Shown here one piece after another: positions 1-8,582 of a stretch of DNA of 64,000 nt. Made by a program: the position numbers and the translations under genes. The stretch covers positions 1,302,001-1,366,000 of the forward strand of contig NZ_JBHSBU010000001.1 of NCBI RefSeq assembly GCF_042650885.1, written 5' to 3'. The notes under the pieces were generated by a model. That model was not told the origin of the DNA. It was given only the letters and a program-made list of their open reading frames with translations, and searched no databases. The stretch comes from Chitinimonas_A lacunae (GTDB lineage Bacteria; Pseudomonadota; Gammaproteobacteria; Burkholderiales; Chitinimonadaceae). Position 1 is the first letter of the stretch; each line of letters opens with the position of its first letter.

Positions 1-75
1 AGGGTATTGCAGCCAGTGGCTGGTTTTGTACGAATCGGTATTCAGGATGGGGTTGGCGGGCAACAGGGCATTCAT
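1..75 (-). CDS. nadV: Nicotinamide phosphoribosyltransferase, N-terminal 25 codons (cut by window edge)
   Basis: The minus strand from 75 encodes MNALLPANPILNTDSYKTSH and continues to the window edge. The N-x-x-L-N-T-D-S-Y-K-x-S-H-x-x-Q-Y-P stretch is the typical start of bacterial NAMPT/NadV, which joins nicotinamide and PRPP to give NMN. An AAGGAG Shine-Dalgarno lies 6 bases before the ATG. The gene lies 58 bp downstream of the NMN adenylyltransferase/Nudix gene on the same strand, so the two look like a two-gene NAD salvage operon (nicotinamide to NMN to NAD). Only the start is visible, so the rest of the protein cannot be judged. Confidence 0.8.
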   Translation of the reverse strand, partial: MNALLPANPILNTDSYKTSHWLQYP

Positions 76-133
76 AGCAATCTCCTTGCTAACATTTGGC
101 GGCGCTCCCCGCGCCGCCCTGGAAAACGGCAAC

Positions 134-1162
134 TTACAGCGTGCCAGTGAAATACTGGATGATCTCCAGGTGATCCTCGAAAAACTCGCGCTCCATCTGG
201 CGCAGATCGGCCAAGGGCACCCAGCGTGCCGCCTTGGCGTCATCACCGCCTTTGACCGGGGGCATTTCACCTGCCGGGAACAGCAGATAGAACGCCTGGG
301 TCAGCGTCCGGCCGCGCAGACTGCGGTCGGGGTGATCGAACAGACGGCTGGCCCGAATGGCCCCGCGCAATACCGGCAGGGGCAGCTTGATCCGGGTTTC
401 CTCTTTTAATTCACGCAGCGCGGCGGCTTCCACCGTTTCGCGCTGATCGAGAAAACCACCGGGCAGCGCCCACAGCCCCCGCCCCGGATCGGCCGCCCGC
501 TTCACCAGCAGCACATGGCCCGAGTGAACCACCACGCAATCGACTGTCACGAAGGTCGGCGGGTAAGGCGCCACCGCCCAGGCGGCGCGGTAGTCTTCGA
601 TAAAGCGGTATTCCTCGACCAGCTTGGGATAGTGTTTGCCCCGGCTGAAACTTTTCATGAATTCCAATACCGGAGCGGGCAGCATCGCCGTCAGCCGCAT
701 CCAGTCGCCATCGCTGGGCTGGTCGAAATAGAGACGGCGGATTTCCGTGGCATCCATACCGTCCAGATAAGGGTAGTTGATCAGCGTCCACTGCGGGAAA
801 CAGCGCAGGTAGTAGGAACTGTCGTCCTTCTCGCAGCCGATGATGGCAATCTGCTTGGCTGCCAACCGCTCCGCCACGCCTTTGACCGCTTCCTGCACTT
901 CGGCCAGCCACACCTCTTCGTTGTAGAGATGATCGTTGAGCGGCAATACGGTCAGACGCTCACGCTCGGCCTCGGGCAGACAGGCCGACAACATGACGGC
1001 GCGCTCTTCGACCAGAAACGGGTTTTTGATATTGCGGGATTTGTTGGCGGAACCGGCCAGCACCAGAAGATGGCGGGCCTGTTTGAGCGCCTGGCGGATC
1101 ACGCTCAGATGGGCGCTGTGGGCGGGCTGGAAACGCCCAATGTAGACAATCAGGTCAATCAT
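134..1162 (-). CDS. nadM: Bifunctional nicotinamide-nucleotide adenylyltransferase / Nudix hydrolase
   Basis: This 342-aa protein has two domains. Residues 1-180 are a nucleotidyltransferase with the start IDLIVYIGRFQPAHSAHL; the (H/T)xGH motif reads HSAH, with Ala in place of Gly. Residues about 205-335 are a Nudix domain with the box G-x5-E-x7-REL-x-EE (GFLDQRETVEAAALRELKEE). The family makes NAD from NMN and ATP, and the Nudix half usually hydrolyses ADP-ribose. The ATG at 1162 is chosen because the nucleotidyltransferase fold begins directly there; a longer frame to 1213 adds 17 unrelated residues. It lies just upstream of nadV, giving a nicotinamide salvage pair. Confidence 0.88.
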   Translation of the reverse strand: MIDLIVYIGRFQPAHSAHLSVIRQALKQARHLLVLAGSANKSRNIKNPFLVEERAVMLSACLPEAERERLTVLPLNDHLYNEEVWLAEVQEAVKGVAERLAAKQIAIIGCEKDDSSYYLRCFPQWTLINYPYLDGMDATEIRRLYFDQPSDGDWMRLTAMLPAPVLEFMKSFSRGKHYPKLVEEYRFIEDYRAAWAVAPYPPTFVTVDCVVVHSGHVLLVKRAADPGRGLWALPGGFLDQRETVEAAALRELKEETRIKLPLPVLRGAIRASRLFDHPDRSLRGRTLTQAFYLLFPAGEMPPVKGGDDAKAARWVPLADLRQMEREFFEDHLEIIQYFTGTL

Positions 1163-1510
1163 GGTCAGAGAACCCCTCTGAAAGTTAGGCCGATCTCCTC
1201 GGCTGGTGGCCACTGTATGACAATGTCGCGCTTGCTGTAAACCGGCATTTTTACCGGCCCAGCGCCTCTGCTGTTGGCACGGAAGTTTGTGGTGCTCTTG
1301 CCGCTTTTCTGTCCGGACACCCCAACCAGCCCAGCCCCGCAGGAACAGACGGCTCAGTCAGCCGTTCCCTCTGCCTCCGGACCGGGCATCGACGGTGATG
1401 GCACAAGTGAGAGGAGCTGGTGGAAGCAGGCCGTTGCAGCGTGCGGGGAGAGGTTGGATCTGCGGACAGTCCGACCCCATCGGTGCTGGATCGGACCGGC
1501 CAGGCAATCC
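1163..1510. other. Intergenic region between hldE and nadM
   Basis: These 348 bases hold no convincing gene. They lie upstream of nadM and downstream of the heptose kinase, both on the minus strand. The stretch is GC-rich, with several GTCCG/CGGAC words and an imperfect hairpin near 1350-1377 (GGAAC...GTTCC). The frames crossing it have no ribosome site or recognisable product. The nadM promoter should be here, but I cannot place it. Confidence 0.4.
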
Positions 1511-2449
1511 TTACTGTCCGAACACTTCATCGGCGGTCGCCACCGCCGTGCCGAGCTTGCCGACCACAATGCCGGCCGCCCTGTTGGCCCAGTCGGTGGC
1601 AAACTCGAGCGGTTGTCCAGCCGCCAGCATGGCTGCCAGCGTGGCAATCACGGTATCTCCCGCCCCAGACACATCGAACACTTCACGGGCCACTGTCGGC
1701 ACATGGAAGACACCACTGTCCCGGTACAGGCTCATCCCCTCTTCCGAGCGAGTCACCAATAGGGCAGACAGACCGAGTTCGCCGCGCAGTGTCTGCGCTT
1801 TGCGCTCCAGTTCCGCCTCATCAGCCCAACGACCGACCACCTGGCGCAGTTCAGCCCGATTGGGGGTCAGCAGGGTGGCACCGTAGTAGCGCCGGTAATC
1901 ATCGCCTTTCGGATCGACCAGTACCGGCTTACCCGCGCGGCAGGCAGCTTCGATCATTTCGACCACATGGGTGAGACCACCCTTGCCGTAGTCGGACAGC
2001 ACCACGGCATCGTGTTCAGCCAACATCGCATGGTAGTCGCCCAGCTTGGCGGCCAGCACTTCATGGCTTGGGGTGTATTCGAAATCGAGCCGGATCAGTT
2101 GCTGCTGGCGCGCCACCACACGTAACTTGACCGTGGTGGTGATGCTGGCGTCGCGGCGCAACGAGGTCGTGACGCTATCGCGGCGCAGCAGCGCTTCGAG
2201 GCTGCGGCCGGCCTCATCGTCACCGACCACCGACAGCAAGGTCGCCTGCGCGCCGAGCGCCGCGATATTGCGCGCCACATTGGCCGCACCACCGGCCCGC
2301 TCCTCGGTCCGGGTGATCCGCGCCACCGGGACCGGCGCCTCGGGCGAGATCCGTTCGCAATCGCCGAACCAGTAACGGTCGAGCATCACATCGCCCACGA
2401 CCAGGATGCGGGCCCGGTCCAGTTCTCGCCGCAAGGTTTGGTATTTCAT
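1511..2449 (-). CDS. hldE: D-glycero-beta-D-manno-heptose-7-phosphate kinase (RfaE domain I)
   Basis: This 312-aa PfkB-family sugar kinase has the N-terminal ILVVGDVMLDRYWFGDCERISPEAP block, the GGAANVARN substrate loop and the C-terminal DVSGAGDTVIATLA anion hole with catalytic Asp. It phosphorylates heptose-7-phosphate at C1 in ADP-heptose synthesis for the LPS inner core. Only the kinase half is present; the adenylyltransferase domain of the fused E. coli HldE is absent, so this organism should carry a separate hldC/rfaE2. It lies downstream of ugd in a row of envelope genes on the same strand. The 2450-2605 gap upstream is AT-rich and could hold a promoter. Confidence 0.9.
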   Translation of the reverse strand: MKYQTLRRELDRARILVVGDVMLDRYWFGDCERISPEAPVPVARITRTEERAGGAANVARNIAALGAQATLLSVVGDDEAGRSLEALLRRDSVTTSLRRDASITTTVKLRVVARQQQLIRLDFEYTPSHEVLAAKLGDYHAMLAEHDAVVLSDYGKGGLTHVVEMIEAACRAGKPVLVDPKGDDYRRYYGATLLTPNRAELRQVVGRWADEAELERKAQTLRGELGLSALLVTRSEEGMSLYRDSGVFHVPTVAREVFDVSGAGDTVIATLAAMLAAGQPLEFATDWANRAAGIVVGKLGTAVATADEVFGQ

Positions 2450-2605
2450 CAGCTTCGTACCTTTAGTCGATCACTCCCGCTCTCGCCGGCCTTGGCCGCC
2501 AGGAGGCGATCGAGCAAGAAAATAAAATATCCAGCCAAGGCATCACAAGATGCATGGCTGAACATATTAAAAAATAAAATTTTACCGCTCCCACACCGAC
2601 TCGGC

Positions 2606-3922
2606 TCAACGACGGCCGATCGCCTCATAGTCAAAGCCCAGCTCACGCATGGCTGCCGGTTCGTACAGATTGCGTCCATCGAAGATCAGCGGCTGACGCA
2701 GCTTGGCGCGGATCGCCTCGAAGTCGGGACTGCGGAATTCCTTCCACTCGGTCGCGATCAGCAGCGCATCGGCCCCATCGAGCGCGGCCATGGGATTGGC
2801 CGCATAGCGGATACGTTCACCGAGCAGCTTCTTGGCTTCATGGATCGCCACCGGATCGTAGGCCGTCACCGTCGCACCACGCGCCAACAGGCCGTCGATG
2901 ATATCGAGGCTGGGCGCTTCACGCATATCGTCGGTATTGGGCTTGAAAGCCAGTCCCCACAGGGCGAAATGCCGGCCGCACAGATCGGCGCCGAAATGGC
3001 GCTCGACCTTGTTGACCAACCGTTGCTTCTGCAAGGCATTGACCTGCTCGACTGCGCCCAGCAGTTGCATCTCCATGCCGTGCTCGGCCGCAGTACGGCG
3101 CAGTGCGCTCACATCCTTGGGAAAACACGACCCTCCGTAGCCAACGCCCGGATAAAGGAAGTGGTAGCCGATCCGCGGATCGGCGCCGATGCCCTGGCGC
3201 ACCTGCTCGATATCGGCATCGAGCAACTCGGCCAGATTGGCCAGCTCGTTCATAAACGAGATCCGGGTCGCCAGCATGGCGTTGGCGGCATACTTGGTCA
3301 GCTCGGCCGAGCGCACGTCCATCACGATCAGCCGTTCATGGTTGCGCTGGAACGGCCGGTAAAGCTGGCGCATGGTATCGCGTGCCTGCTCGCTGTCGGC
3401 GCCGATCACAATTCGGTCGGGCCGCATGAAATCTTCGATCGCGGCACCTTCTTTGAGGAATTCGGGATTGGAGACCATATCGAAATGCAGCTTGAGCCCA
3501 CGCGCCGTCAGCTCCTCGGCGATGGCGGCACGTACCCGGTCGGCCGTGCCGACCGGAACGGTGGACTTGTCAACCACCAGCTTATAGCCGTCCATATAAC
3601 GGCCGATATTGCGCGCCGCCGCCACCACATATTGCAGATCGGCCGAACCGTCCTCGCCAGGCGGAGTGCCGACGGCGATGAATTGGATCGTGCCATGCTC
3701 GACCGCCTCTTCGACCGAGGTGGTAAAGCGCAGCCGGGCAGCGGCGGCATTGCGGCGCACCATGTCCTCCAGACCCGGTTCATAGATCGGGATGCCGCCT
3801 TCACGCAGCGTGGCGATCTTGCGTGGGTCGAGATCGAGACACAACACATCATTGCCGACTTCGGCAAGACAGGCGCCCGTTACCAGTCCGACATAACCGC
3901 TGCCGACGACCGTGATTTTCAT
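2606..3922 (-). CDS. ugd: UDP-glucose 6-dehydrogenase
   Basis: This 438-aa protein oxidises UDP-glucose to UDP-glucuronate with two NAD+. It shows the N-terminal Rossmann motif GSGYVGLVTGACLAEVGNDV, the central dimerisation helix, and the catalytic cysteine in GVGYGGSCFPKD around residue 260. The C-terminal UDP-binding domain includes AFKPNTDDMREAPSLDII. Length is typical. It follows pyrF by 16 bp on the same strand and precedes the heptose kinase, so the three are probably co-transcribed. UDP-glucuronate may feed LPS or capsule decoration; nothing ties it directly to the Pel locus nearby. Confidence 0.93.
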   Translation of the reverse strand: MKITVVGSGYVGLVTGACLAEVGNDVLCLDLDPRKIATLREGGIPIYEPGLEDMVRRNAAAARLRFTTSVEEAVEHGTIQFIAVGTPPGEDGSADLQYVVAAARNIGRYMDGYKLVVDKSTVPVGTADRVRAAIAEELTARGLKLHFDMVSNPEFLKEGAAIEDFMRPDRIVIGADSEQARDTMRQLYRPFQRNHERLIVMDVRSAELTKYAANAMLATRISFMNELANLAELLDADIEQVRQGIGADPRIGYHFLYPGVGYGGSCFPKDVSALRRTAAEHGMEMQLLGAVEQVNALQKQRLVNKVERHFGADLCGRHFALWGLAFKPNTDDMREAPSLDIIDGLLARGATVTAYDPVAIHEAKKLLGERIRYAANPMAALDGADALLIATEWKEFRSPDFEAIRAKLRQPLIFDGRNLYEPAAMRELGFDYEAIGRR

Positions 3923-3938
3923 TGCTTATCCTCGTGAA

Positions 3939-4631
3939 TCAGACGGCCAGGCTGGTACGGATGGCCGTCAAAGTAGCGAGCGGATCGACGCTCTGGGTAA
4001 TGGGTCGGCCGATCACCAGGTAATCGGCCCCCGCAGCGAGCGCCGCCTCGGGGGTCATCACCCGGCTCTGGTCATCCTGGCTGCTGCCGGCGGGACGGAT
4101 ACCGGGCGTCACCAGTTTGAAGTCGGCACCGCACAGTTGCTTCAAGGTGGAGGCTTCCCGTGCCGAGCAGACTACGCCGTCCAGGCCGCATTCCTGGGCC
4201 AGCCTTGCCAGCAGAGGCACCTGGATCGCCGGTTCGGGCAGACCGACCTCGGCCAGATCGTGACCATCGAGACTGGTCAGCACCGTGACACCGATCAGCA
4301 GCGGCCGATGCGACTGGGCCTCGAGCATCTCGCGCGCGGCGCACATCATTTTGCGGCCGCCCTGGGCATGGACATTGACCATCCACACCCCAAGCCGGGC
4401 GGCAGCCTTGACCGCCTGGGCCACCGTATTGGGAATATCGTGGAACTTCAGATCGAGAAACACCTCGTAGCCGCGCCCAACCAGCTGTTCGACCAGTTGC
4501 GGACCTTCGGCCGTAAAGAGTTCCTTACCGACCTTGAGCCGGCACAGTTCCGGCGTCACCCGATCGGCAAAGGCCAGGGCCTGGGCGGCATTGTCGAAGT
4601 CGAGCGGGACGATGATGGGGGTGTGGACCAT
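3939..4631 (-). CDS. pyrF: Orotidine 5'-phosphate decarboxylase
   Basis: This 230-aa TIM-barrel enzyme makes UMP from OMP. It contains PIIVPLDFDNAAQAL, the catalytic block FLDLKFHDIPNTV with the Lys/Asp array, and the phosphate-binding end DYLVIGRPITQS. The ATG at 4631 starts directly at the conserved N-terminus; the longer frame begins with a TTG at 4652. It lies between lapB and ugd on the same strand, an arrangement (lapA-lapB-pyrF) common in proteobacteria. The 159-bp gap to lapB has no obvious terminator, so co-transcription is likely. Confidence 0.93.
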   Translation of the reverse strand: MVHTPIIVPLDFDNAAQALAFADRVTPELCRLKVGKELFTAEGPQLVEQLVGRGYEVFLDLKFHDIPNTVAQAVKAAARLGVWMVNVHAQGGRKMMCAAREMLEAQSHRPLLIGVTVLTSLDGHDLAEVGLPEPAIQVPLLARLAQECGLDGVVCSAREASTLKQLCGADFKLVTPGIRPAGSSQDDQSRVMTPEAALAAGADYLVIGRPITQSVDPLATLTAIRTSLAV

Positions 4632-4790
4632 GGACACGGTATCCTTAGGCAAAAGCGGAAAGCCTACTTGGAAAGCGAAGGCTCACCGCGATAAGAAGGA
4701 AGGGCTAGGTGCTGCGAGGCCGCATTATGGCTGGCCTGATACCGAATACCCATGCTTGGTTTTTCCAATCGATTTCGCGTCTGGCGAAGG

Positions 4791-5954
4791 CTAATGCTTG
4801 AGCTGGCCGCGGGCCGGCAGGAACGACTCCCAGTCGTTGCAAGCGGGACAGCGCCAGAAATACTGACGCGCCTTGAAACCGCAACTGGCGCAGTGATACA
4901 TCGACAATCCGCGCGTCGCGTCGTGGACCAGACGCAAGGTGACATCGAGCTCGGCCTTGCGCTCGGGCGGCGCGGCAGCGGCCTGGGCGTCGAGCAGCTT
5001 GACCAGGCCCGGCATGGTCGGATTACGGCGCAGTTCCTCACGCAACCAGTCGTAGGCCAGCGCGCCGCTCTCGGTGGCCGCGATACGCTCATACACCACA
5101 TCGAGCATATCGAGCTCGGGATAGGTGGCGAGAAAGCCGCGCACCAGCGCCGTGCCCTCTTCGGCTCGGTTGAGCCGGTCGTAGGCATCGAGCAGTTTGC
5201 GGGCGGCAAACGGCAGGAAACGGTGGTCTTGCGATTCGATGCGCAGCCAGCATTCGATTGCATCCTCGAAGCGGCCTTCGGCGGCCGCCAGATCACCCAG
5301 GATCAGGTTGGCCCGTACACACTTGCGGTGTTCGGCCAGGGCCTGCTGCAAATATTGGTGGGCTTCGCTCGGTTGCGACTTGATCGCGGCCTGATTGGCC
5401 AGCTCGCAGTAGAACTCGGCGATCTCGTGCTGGTAGGTATGGCTGGTGTCGCGTAGCTGCTGGGCCACCTCGATGGCCTTCTTCCACTCTTTCTCCTGCT
5501 GGTAGATATCGAGCAGATGGCGGCGGGCGGCACGGGCGAACTCGGTTTCGTCGAGTCGGGCGAACAGTTCTTCGGCGCGGTCGAACAGACCGGCCTTCAT
5601 AAAGTCGAGCGCCAGTTCGTATTGGGCCGACTGTTTGTCGTAGGGACGCAGCTCAGGGCGGTCGAGCAGCTTCTGATGCATGCGGATGGCGCGTTCGATC
5701 TCGCCCTTGCGCCGAAACAAATGACCCAGCGCAAATTGCAGCTCGACCGTTTCGCTGTGGTTGCGCGCCAGATCGACAAATACTTCGACCGCCTTGTCGG
5801 TGCGGTCGCTCAGCAGATGGTTGAGACCTTCGAAATACTGGCGTGGCAGCAGCTTGGAATCGGATAGCACATGCTTGATATCCACCCGGGCCGCCAGCCA
5901 GCCCAGGGTAAAGAAAACCGCCAACAGAATCAGCCACCAGGCTTCGAATTCCAC
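4791..5954 (-). CDS. lapB: LPS assembly protein LapB (TPR plus rubredoxin-like domain)
   Basis: The 387-aa protein begins at a GTG at 5954, preceded by AAGGAG; E. coli LapB is 389 aa. One N-terminal membrane helix (FEAWWLILLAVFFTLGWLAA) anchors it in the inner membrane, about nine TPR units follow, and the C-terminus has a rubredoxin-type metal knuckle CASC...CPAC (about residues 358-375). In the family it adjusts LPS synthesis by presenting LpxC to FtsH and links LPS synthesis to transport. The frame can be extended upstream to 6131, but that part overlaps lapA and is compositionally odd. Confidence 0.92.
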   Translation of the reverse strand: MEFEAWWLILLAVFFTLGWLAARVDIKHVLSDSKLLPRQYFEGLNHLLSDRTDKAVEVFVDLARNHSETVELQFALGHLFRRKGEIERAIRMHQKLLDRPELRPYDKQSAQYELALDFMKAGLFDRAEELFARLDETEFARAARRHLLDIYQQEKEWKKAIEVAQQLRDTSHTYQHEIAEFYCELANQAAIKSQPSEAHQYLQQALAEHRKCVRANLILGDLAAAEGRFEDAIECWLRIESQDHRFLPFAARKLLDAYDRLNRAEEGTALVRGFLATYPELDMLDVVYERIAATESGALAYDWLREELRRNPTMPGLVKLLDAQAAAAPPERKAELDVTLRLVHDATRGLSMYHCASCGFKARQYFWRCPACNDWESFLPARGQLKH

Positions 5955-6006
5955 AAGGACTCCTTGGAAAAAGCCGCCCGGAGACCTCGGGCCGGGCGGT
6001 TGGCGC

Positions 6007-6318
6007 TCAGACGACGGCGTCAAGCGGCGCCGACGGTTCGACCTCAGCGGCCGATTTCGGCGCCGGACGCTCGATATAGCGGCGCAGTTGTTTTTTGGTA
6101 TCGGCCAGTTCGCGGCGCAGGCGGAATACATAGACCAGCATGGCCAACACGCCGGTAACGGCTCCCAGCACGAAGAACACCAGCAGGAACAGCACCAGCG
6201 GGCTATCCCATTTCACGCCCAACAGGCCGTTCAGGGTGACGGGATGGGTATTCTGGCTGGCGAAGGCGAACAGCAGCAGAAACACCACGATCTTGACGAA
6301 CAGGGTTAAGTAGCGCAT
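6007..6318 (-). CDS. lapA: LapA domain inner-membrane protein (DUF1049)
   Basis: This 103-aa protein has two membrane helices (RYLTLFVKIVVFLLLFAFAS and LVLFLLVFFVLGAVTGVLAM) and a basic coiled tail (LRRELADTKKQLRRYIE), the usual LapA/YciS layout. It lies 52 bp upstream of lapB on the same strand. LapA and LapB act together in LPS assembly at the inner membrane. The C-terminal tail, rich in Pro, Ala and Glu, is variable in the family. Confidence 0.9.
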   Translation of the reverse strand: MRYLTLFVKIVVFLLLFAFASQNTHPVTLNGLLGVKWDSPLVLFLLVFFVLGAVTGVLAMLVYVFRLRRELADTKKQLRRYIERPAPKSAAEVEPSAPLDAVV

Positions 6319-6396
6319 GGCTGGGTCCGCGAACCGAAATGCGGGCTATTTTACCCGAGATAAGGTTCATCGGTAGTGAGACGGCACGCGGAAAAG

Positions 6397-6426
6397 AAAA
6401 CGCGACGCCCTACGACGTCGCGTTTT
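6397..6426 (-). terminator. Intrinsic terminator after ihfB
   Basis: An 11-bp perfect stem (AAAACGCGACG / CGTCGCGTTTT) with a T-rich 3' side on the minus strand (TTTTCTTTT) lies 45 bp after the ihfB stop. It separates the cmk-rpsA-ihfB unit from lapA-lapB. The A/T ends make it symmetric, so it could also work from the other side. Confidence 0.8.
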
Positions 6427-6470
6427 CCCGGTTCTGATGCACAGCCTCCAGGCGGTGCCAGGGCGAAGGT

Positions 6471-6758
6471 TTATTCGTCCTGGATATCCACCCGCTCTCT
6501 GAGTTCCTTACCTGCCTTGAAGTGGGGCACATATTTTTCCGGCACCGACACCTTGGTGCCGGACTTCGGGTTGCGTCCCACCCGTGGCGGGCGGTAATTC
6601 AGATCGAAGCTACCGAAGCCCCGGATTTCGATCCGTTGCCCCCTGGCGAGGCTGGTGGCCATCGCATCGAGGATTGTCTTCACGGCCAATTCGGCGTCCT
6701 TCGCCACCAGCTGCGGATAACGCTCCGCGAGCTTGGCGATCAGTTCGGACTTGGTCAT
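6471..6758 (-). CDS. ihfB: Integration host factor subunit beta
   Basis: This 95-aa HU/IHF-family DNA-bending protein begins MTKSELIAKLAERYPQL and has the beta-arm signature GFGSFDLNYRPPRVGRNPKS with the intercalating proline region. IHF-beta pairs with IhfA to bend DNA sharply. The ATG at 6758 follows AGGGAG; an upstream in-frame Met at 6776 adds MPLGSP and is less likely. It lies 22 bp after the rpsA stop on the same strand, the classical rpsA-ihfB pair, followed by a strong terminator. Confidence 0.95.
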   Translation of the reverse strand: MTKSELIAKLAERYPQLVAKDAELAVKTILDAMATSLARGQRIEIRGFGSFDLNYRPPRVGRNPKSGTKVSVPEKYVPHFKAGKELRERVDIQDE

Positions 6759-6780
6759 GGGGCTCCCTAAAGGCATGGCA

Positions 6781-8490
6781 TCACTCGGCGTTGTTACCGG
6801 ACAGCTTAGCCTTCAGCAGGGCACCCAGATTGGTCGTGCCGGCACTGCCGGACGATTCGGCCGAGAGCTTGCTCATCGCGCTGGAATCATCAGCGATGTC
6901 CTTAGCCTTGATCGACAGATTGATCGAGCGGTTCTTGCGATCGATGTTGATGATCATGGCCTCGACTTCGTCGCCTTCCTTGAGCACCGAACCGATATTC
7001 TCGACGCGGTCGCGCGAGATTTCGGTGGCACGCAGGTAGCCTTCGACTTCGTCGCTCAGGGCGATGACGGCACCCTTGGCGTCGAGCGACTTGACCGTAC
7101 CCTTGACCAGGGAGCCCTTGTCGTGGGTCGAGACGAAGTTGTTGAACGGATCGCCTTCGAGCTGCTTGATGCCCATGGAGATGCGCTCGCGCTCGACATC
7201 GATCGACAGCACCACGGCTTCGACTTCATCGCCCTTCTTGTACTGGCGCACGGCTTCTTCGCCAGCCACGTTCCAGCTCAGATCGCTGAGGTGGACCAGG
7301 CCGTCGATGCCGCCCGGCAGGCCGATAAACACGCCAAAGTCAGTAATCGACTTGATGGCGCCGCGGATCTTGTCGCCCTTCTTGTAGTTGGCGGCAAATT
7401 CGTCCCACGGATTGGCCATGCACTGCTTCATGCCCAGCGAGATACGGCGACGGTCTTCGTCGATCTCGAGAATCATCACTTCGACTTCGTCGCCGAGCTG
7501 GACGACCTTGGTCGGGTGGATGTTCTTGTTGGTCCAGTCCATTTCGGACACGTGGACCAGACCTTCGATGCCTTGTTCGATTTCGACGAAGGCGCCGTAG
7601 TCGGTCAGGTTGGTGACCTTGCCGAACAGGCGGGTGCCCGACGGGTAGCGACGGCCCAGGCCGATCCACGGATCTTCGCCCAGCTGCTTGAGGCCGAGGC
7701 TGACGCGGTTCTTCTCTTGGTCGAACTTGAGCACCTTGGCAGTGACTTCATCACCCACCGACAGCACTTCGCTCGGGTGCTTGACACGGCGCCAGGCCAG
7801 ATCGGTGATATGCAGCAGACCATCGATGCCGCCCAGGTCGACGAACGCACCGTAGTCGGTGATGTTCTTGACGATGCCCTTGACCACAGCGCCTTCTTGC
7901 AGCGTGGACAGGAGCTTCTCGCGCTCTTCGCCCATGGTCTCTTCGAGCACGGCGCGACGCGAAACCACCACGTTGTTGCGCTTGCGGTCGAGCTTGATGA
8001 CCTTGAATTCGACTTGTTTGCCTTCAAACGGGCTGGTGTCCTTGATCGGACGGATGTCGACCAGCGAGCCCGGCAGGAAGGCGCGGATGCCGTTGATCAT
8101 GACGGTCAGACCGCCCTTGACCTTGCCCGAGATCACACCGGACATGATCGAGCCCTTTTCGAGCGCTTCTTCGAGCTCGATCCAGGCGGCCAGGCGCTTG
8201 GCCTTTTCACGCGACAGCTTGGTTTCGCCGTAGCCGTTTTCGAGACTGTCGATCGCGACCTGCACGAAATCACCGACCTTAACGGCCAGTTCGCCCTGGT
8301 CGTTCTTGAATTCGTTGATGTCGATCAGGCTCTCGGACTTGAGACCGGCGTTCACCACGATGAACTTGTCTTCGATGCCGACAACTTCAGCGGTGATCAC
8401 CTCACCGAGGCGCATCTCCTTGTACTGGAGGCTTTCCTCGAAGAGGGCGGCAAAACTTTCCATAGCGTTGGAAGCAACAGCGGTAGTCAT
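6781..8490 (-). CDS. rpsA: 30S ribosomal protein S1
   Basis: This 569-aa protein begins MTTAVASNAMESFAALFEES and contains six S1 (OB-fold) repeats, seen as repeated V-x-G-x-V...DYGAFV-[DE]-x-GG-x-[DE]-GL-[VL]-H blocks. The first two are the divergent ribosome-binding repeats. S1 brings mRNA to the 30S subunit. The ATG at 8490 is chosen because upstream sequence (to 8577) does not match the family. It lies between cmk and ihfB on the same strand, as in most proteobacteria. Confidence 0.97.
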   Translation of the reverse strand: MTTAVASNAMESFAALFEESLQYKEMRLGEVITAEVVGIEDKFIVVNAGLKSESLIDINEFKNDQGELAVKVGDFVQVAIDSLENGYGETKLSREKAKRLAAWIELEEALEKGSIMSGVISGKVKGGLTVMINGIRAFLPGSLVDIRPIKDTSPFEGKQVEFKVIKLDRKRNNVVVSRRAVLEETMGEEREKLLSTLQEGAVVKGIVKNITDYGAFVDLGGIDGLLHITDLAWRRVKHPSEVLSVGDEVTAKVLKFDQEKNRVSLGLKQLGEDPWIGLGRRYPSGTRLFGKVTNLTDYGAFVEIEQGIEGLVHVSEMDWTNKNIHPTKVVQLGDEVEVMILEIDEDRRRISLGMKQCMANPWDEFAANYKKGDKIRGAIKSITDFGVFIGLPGGIDGLVHLSDLSWNVAGEEAVRQYKKGDEVEAVVLSIDVERERISMGIKQLEGDPFNNFVSTHDKGSLVKGTVKSLDAKGAVIALSDEVEGYLRATEISRDRVENIGSVLKEGDEVEAMIINIDRKNRSINLSIKAKDIADDSSAMSKLSAESSGSAGTTNLGALLKAKLSGNNAE

Positions 8491-8582
8491 TAAGGGTTGT
8501 CCAATTTCCCAGGCGAAGCGAACCTCGCTTGGGGTTAGTTGATAAAGCCTGGCCCCGCATTGCGCGTGGGCCGGCACCTACT

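Noticed and set aside
2438..3937. 499-aa plus-strand reading frame opposite ugd
   Set aside because: Shadow of ugd; no family features.
6733..8493. 586-aa plus-strand reading frame opposite rpsA
   Set aside because: Its apparent repeats mirror the S1 repeats; not an independent gene.
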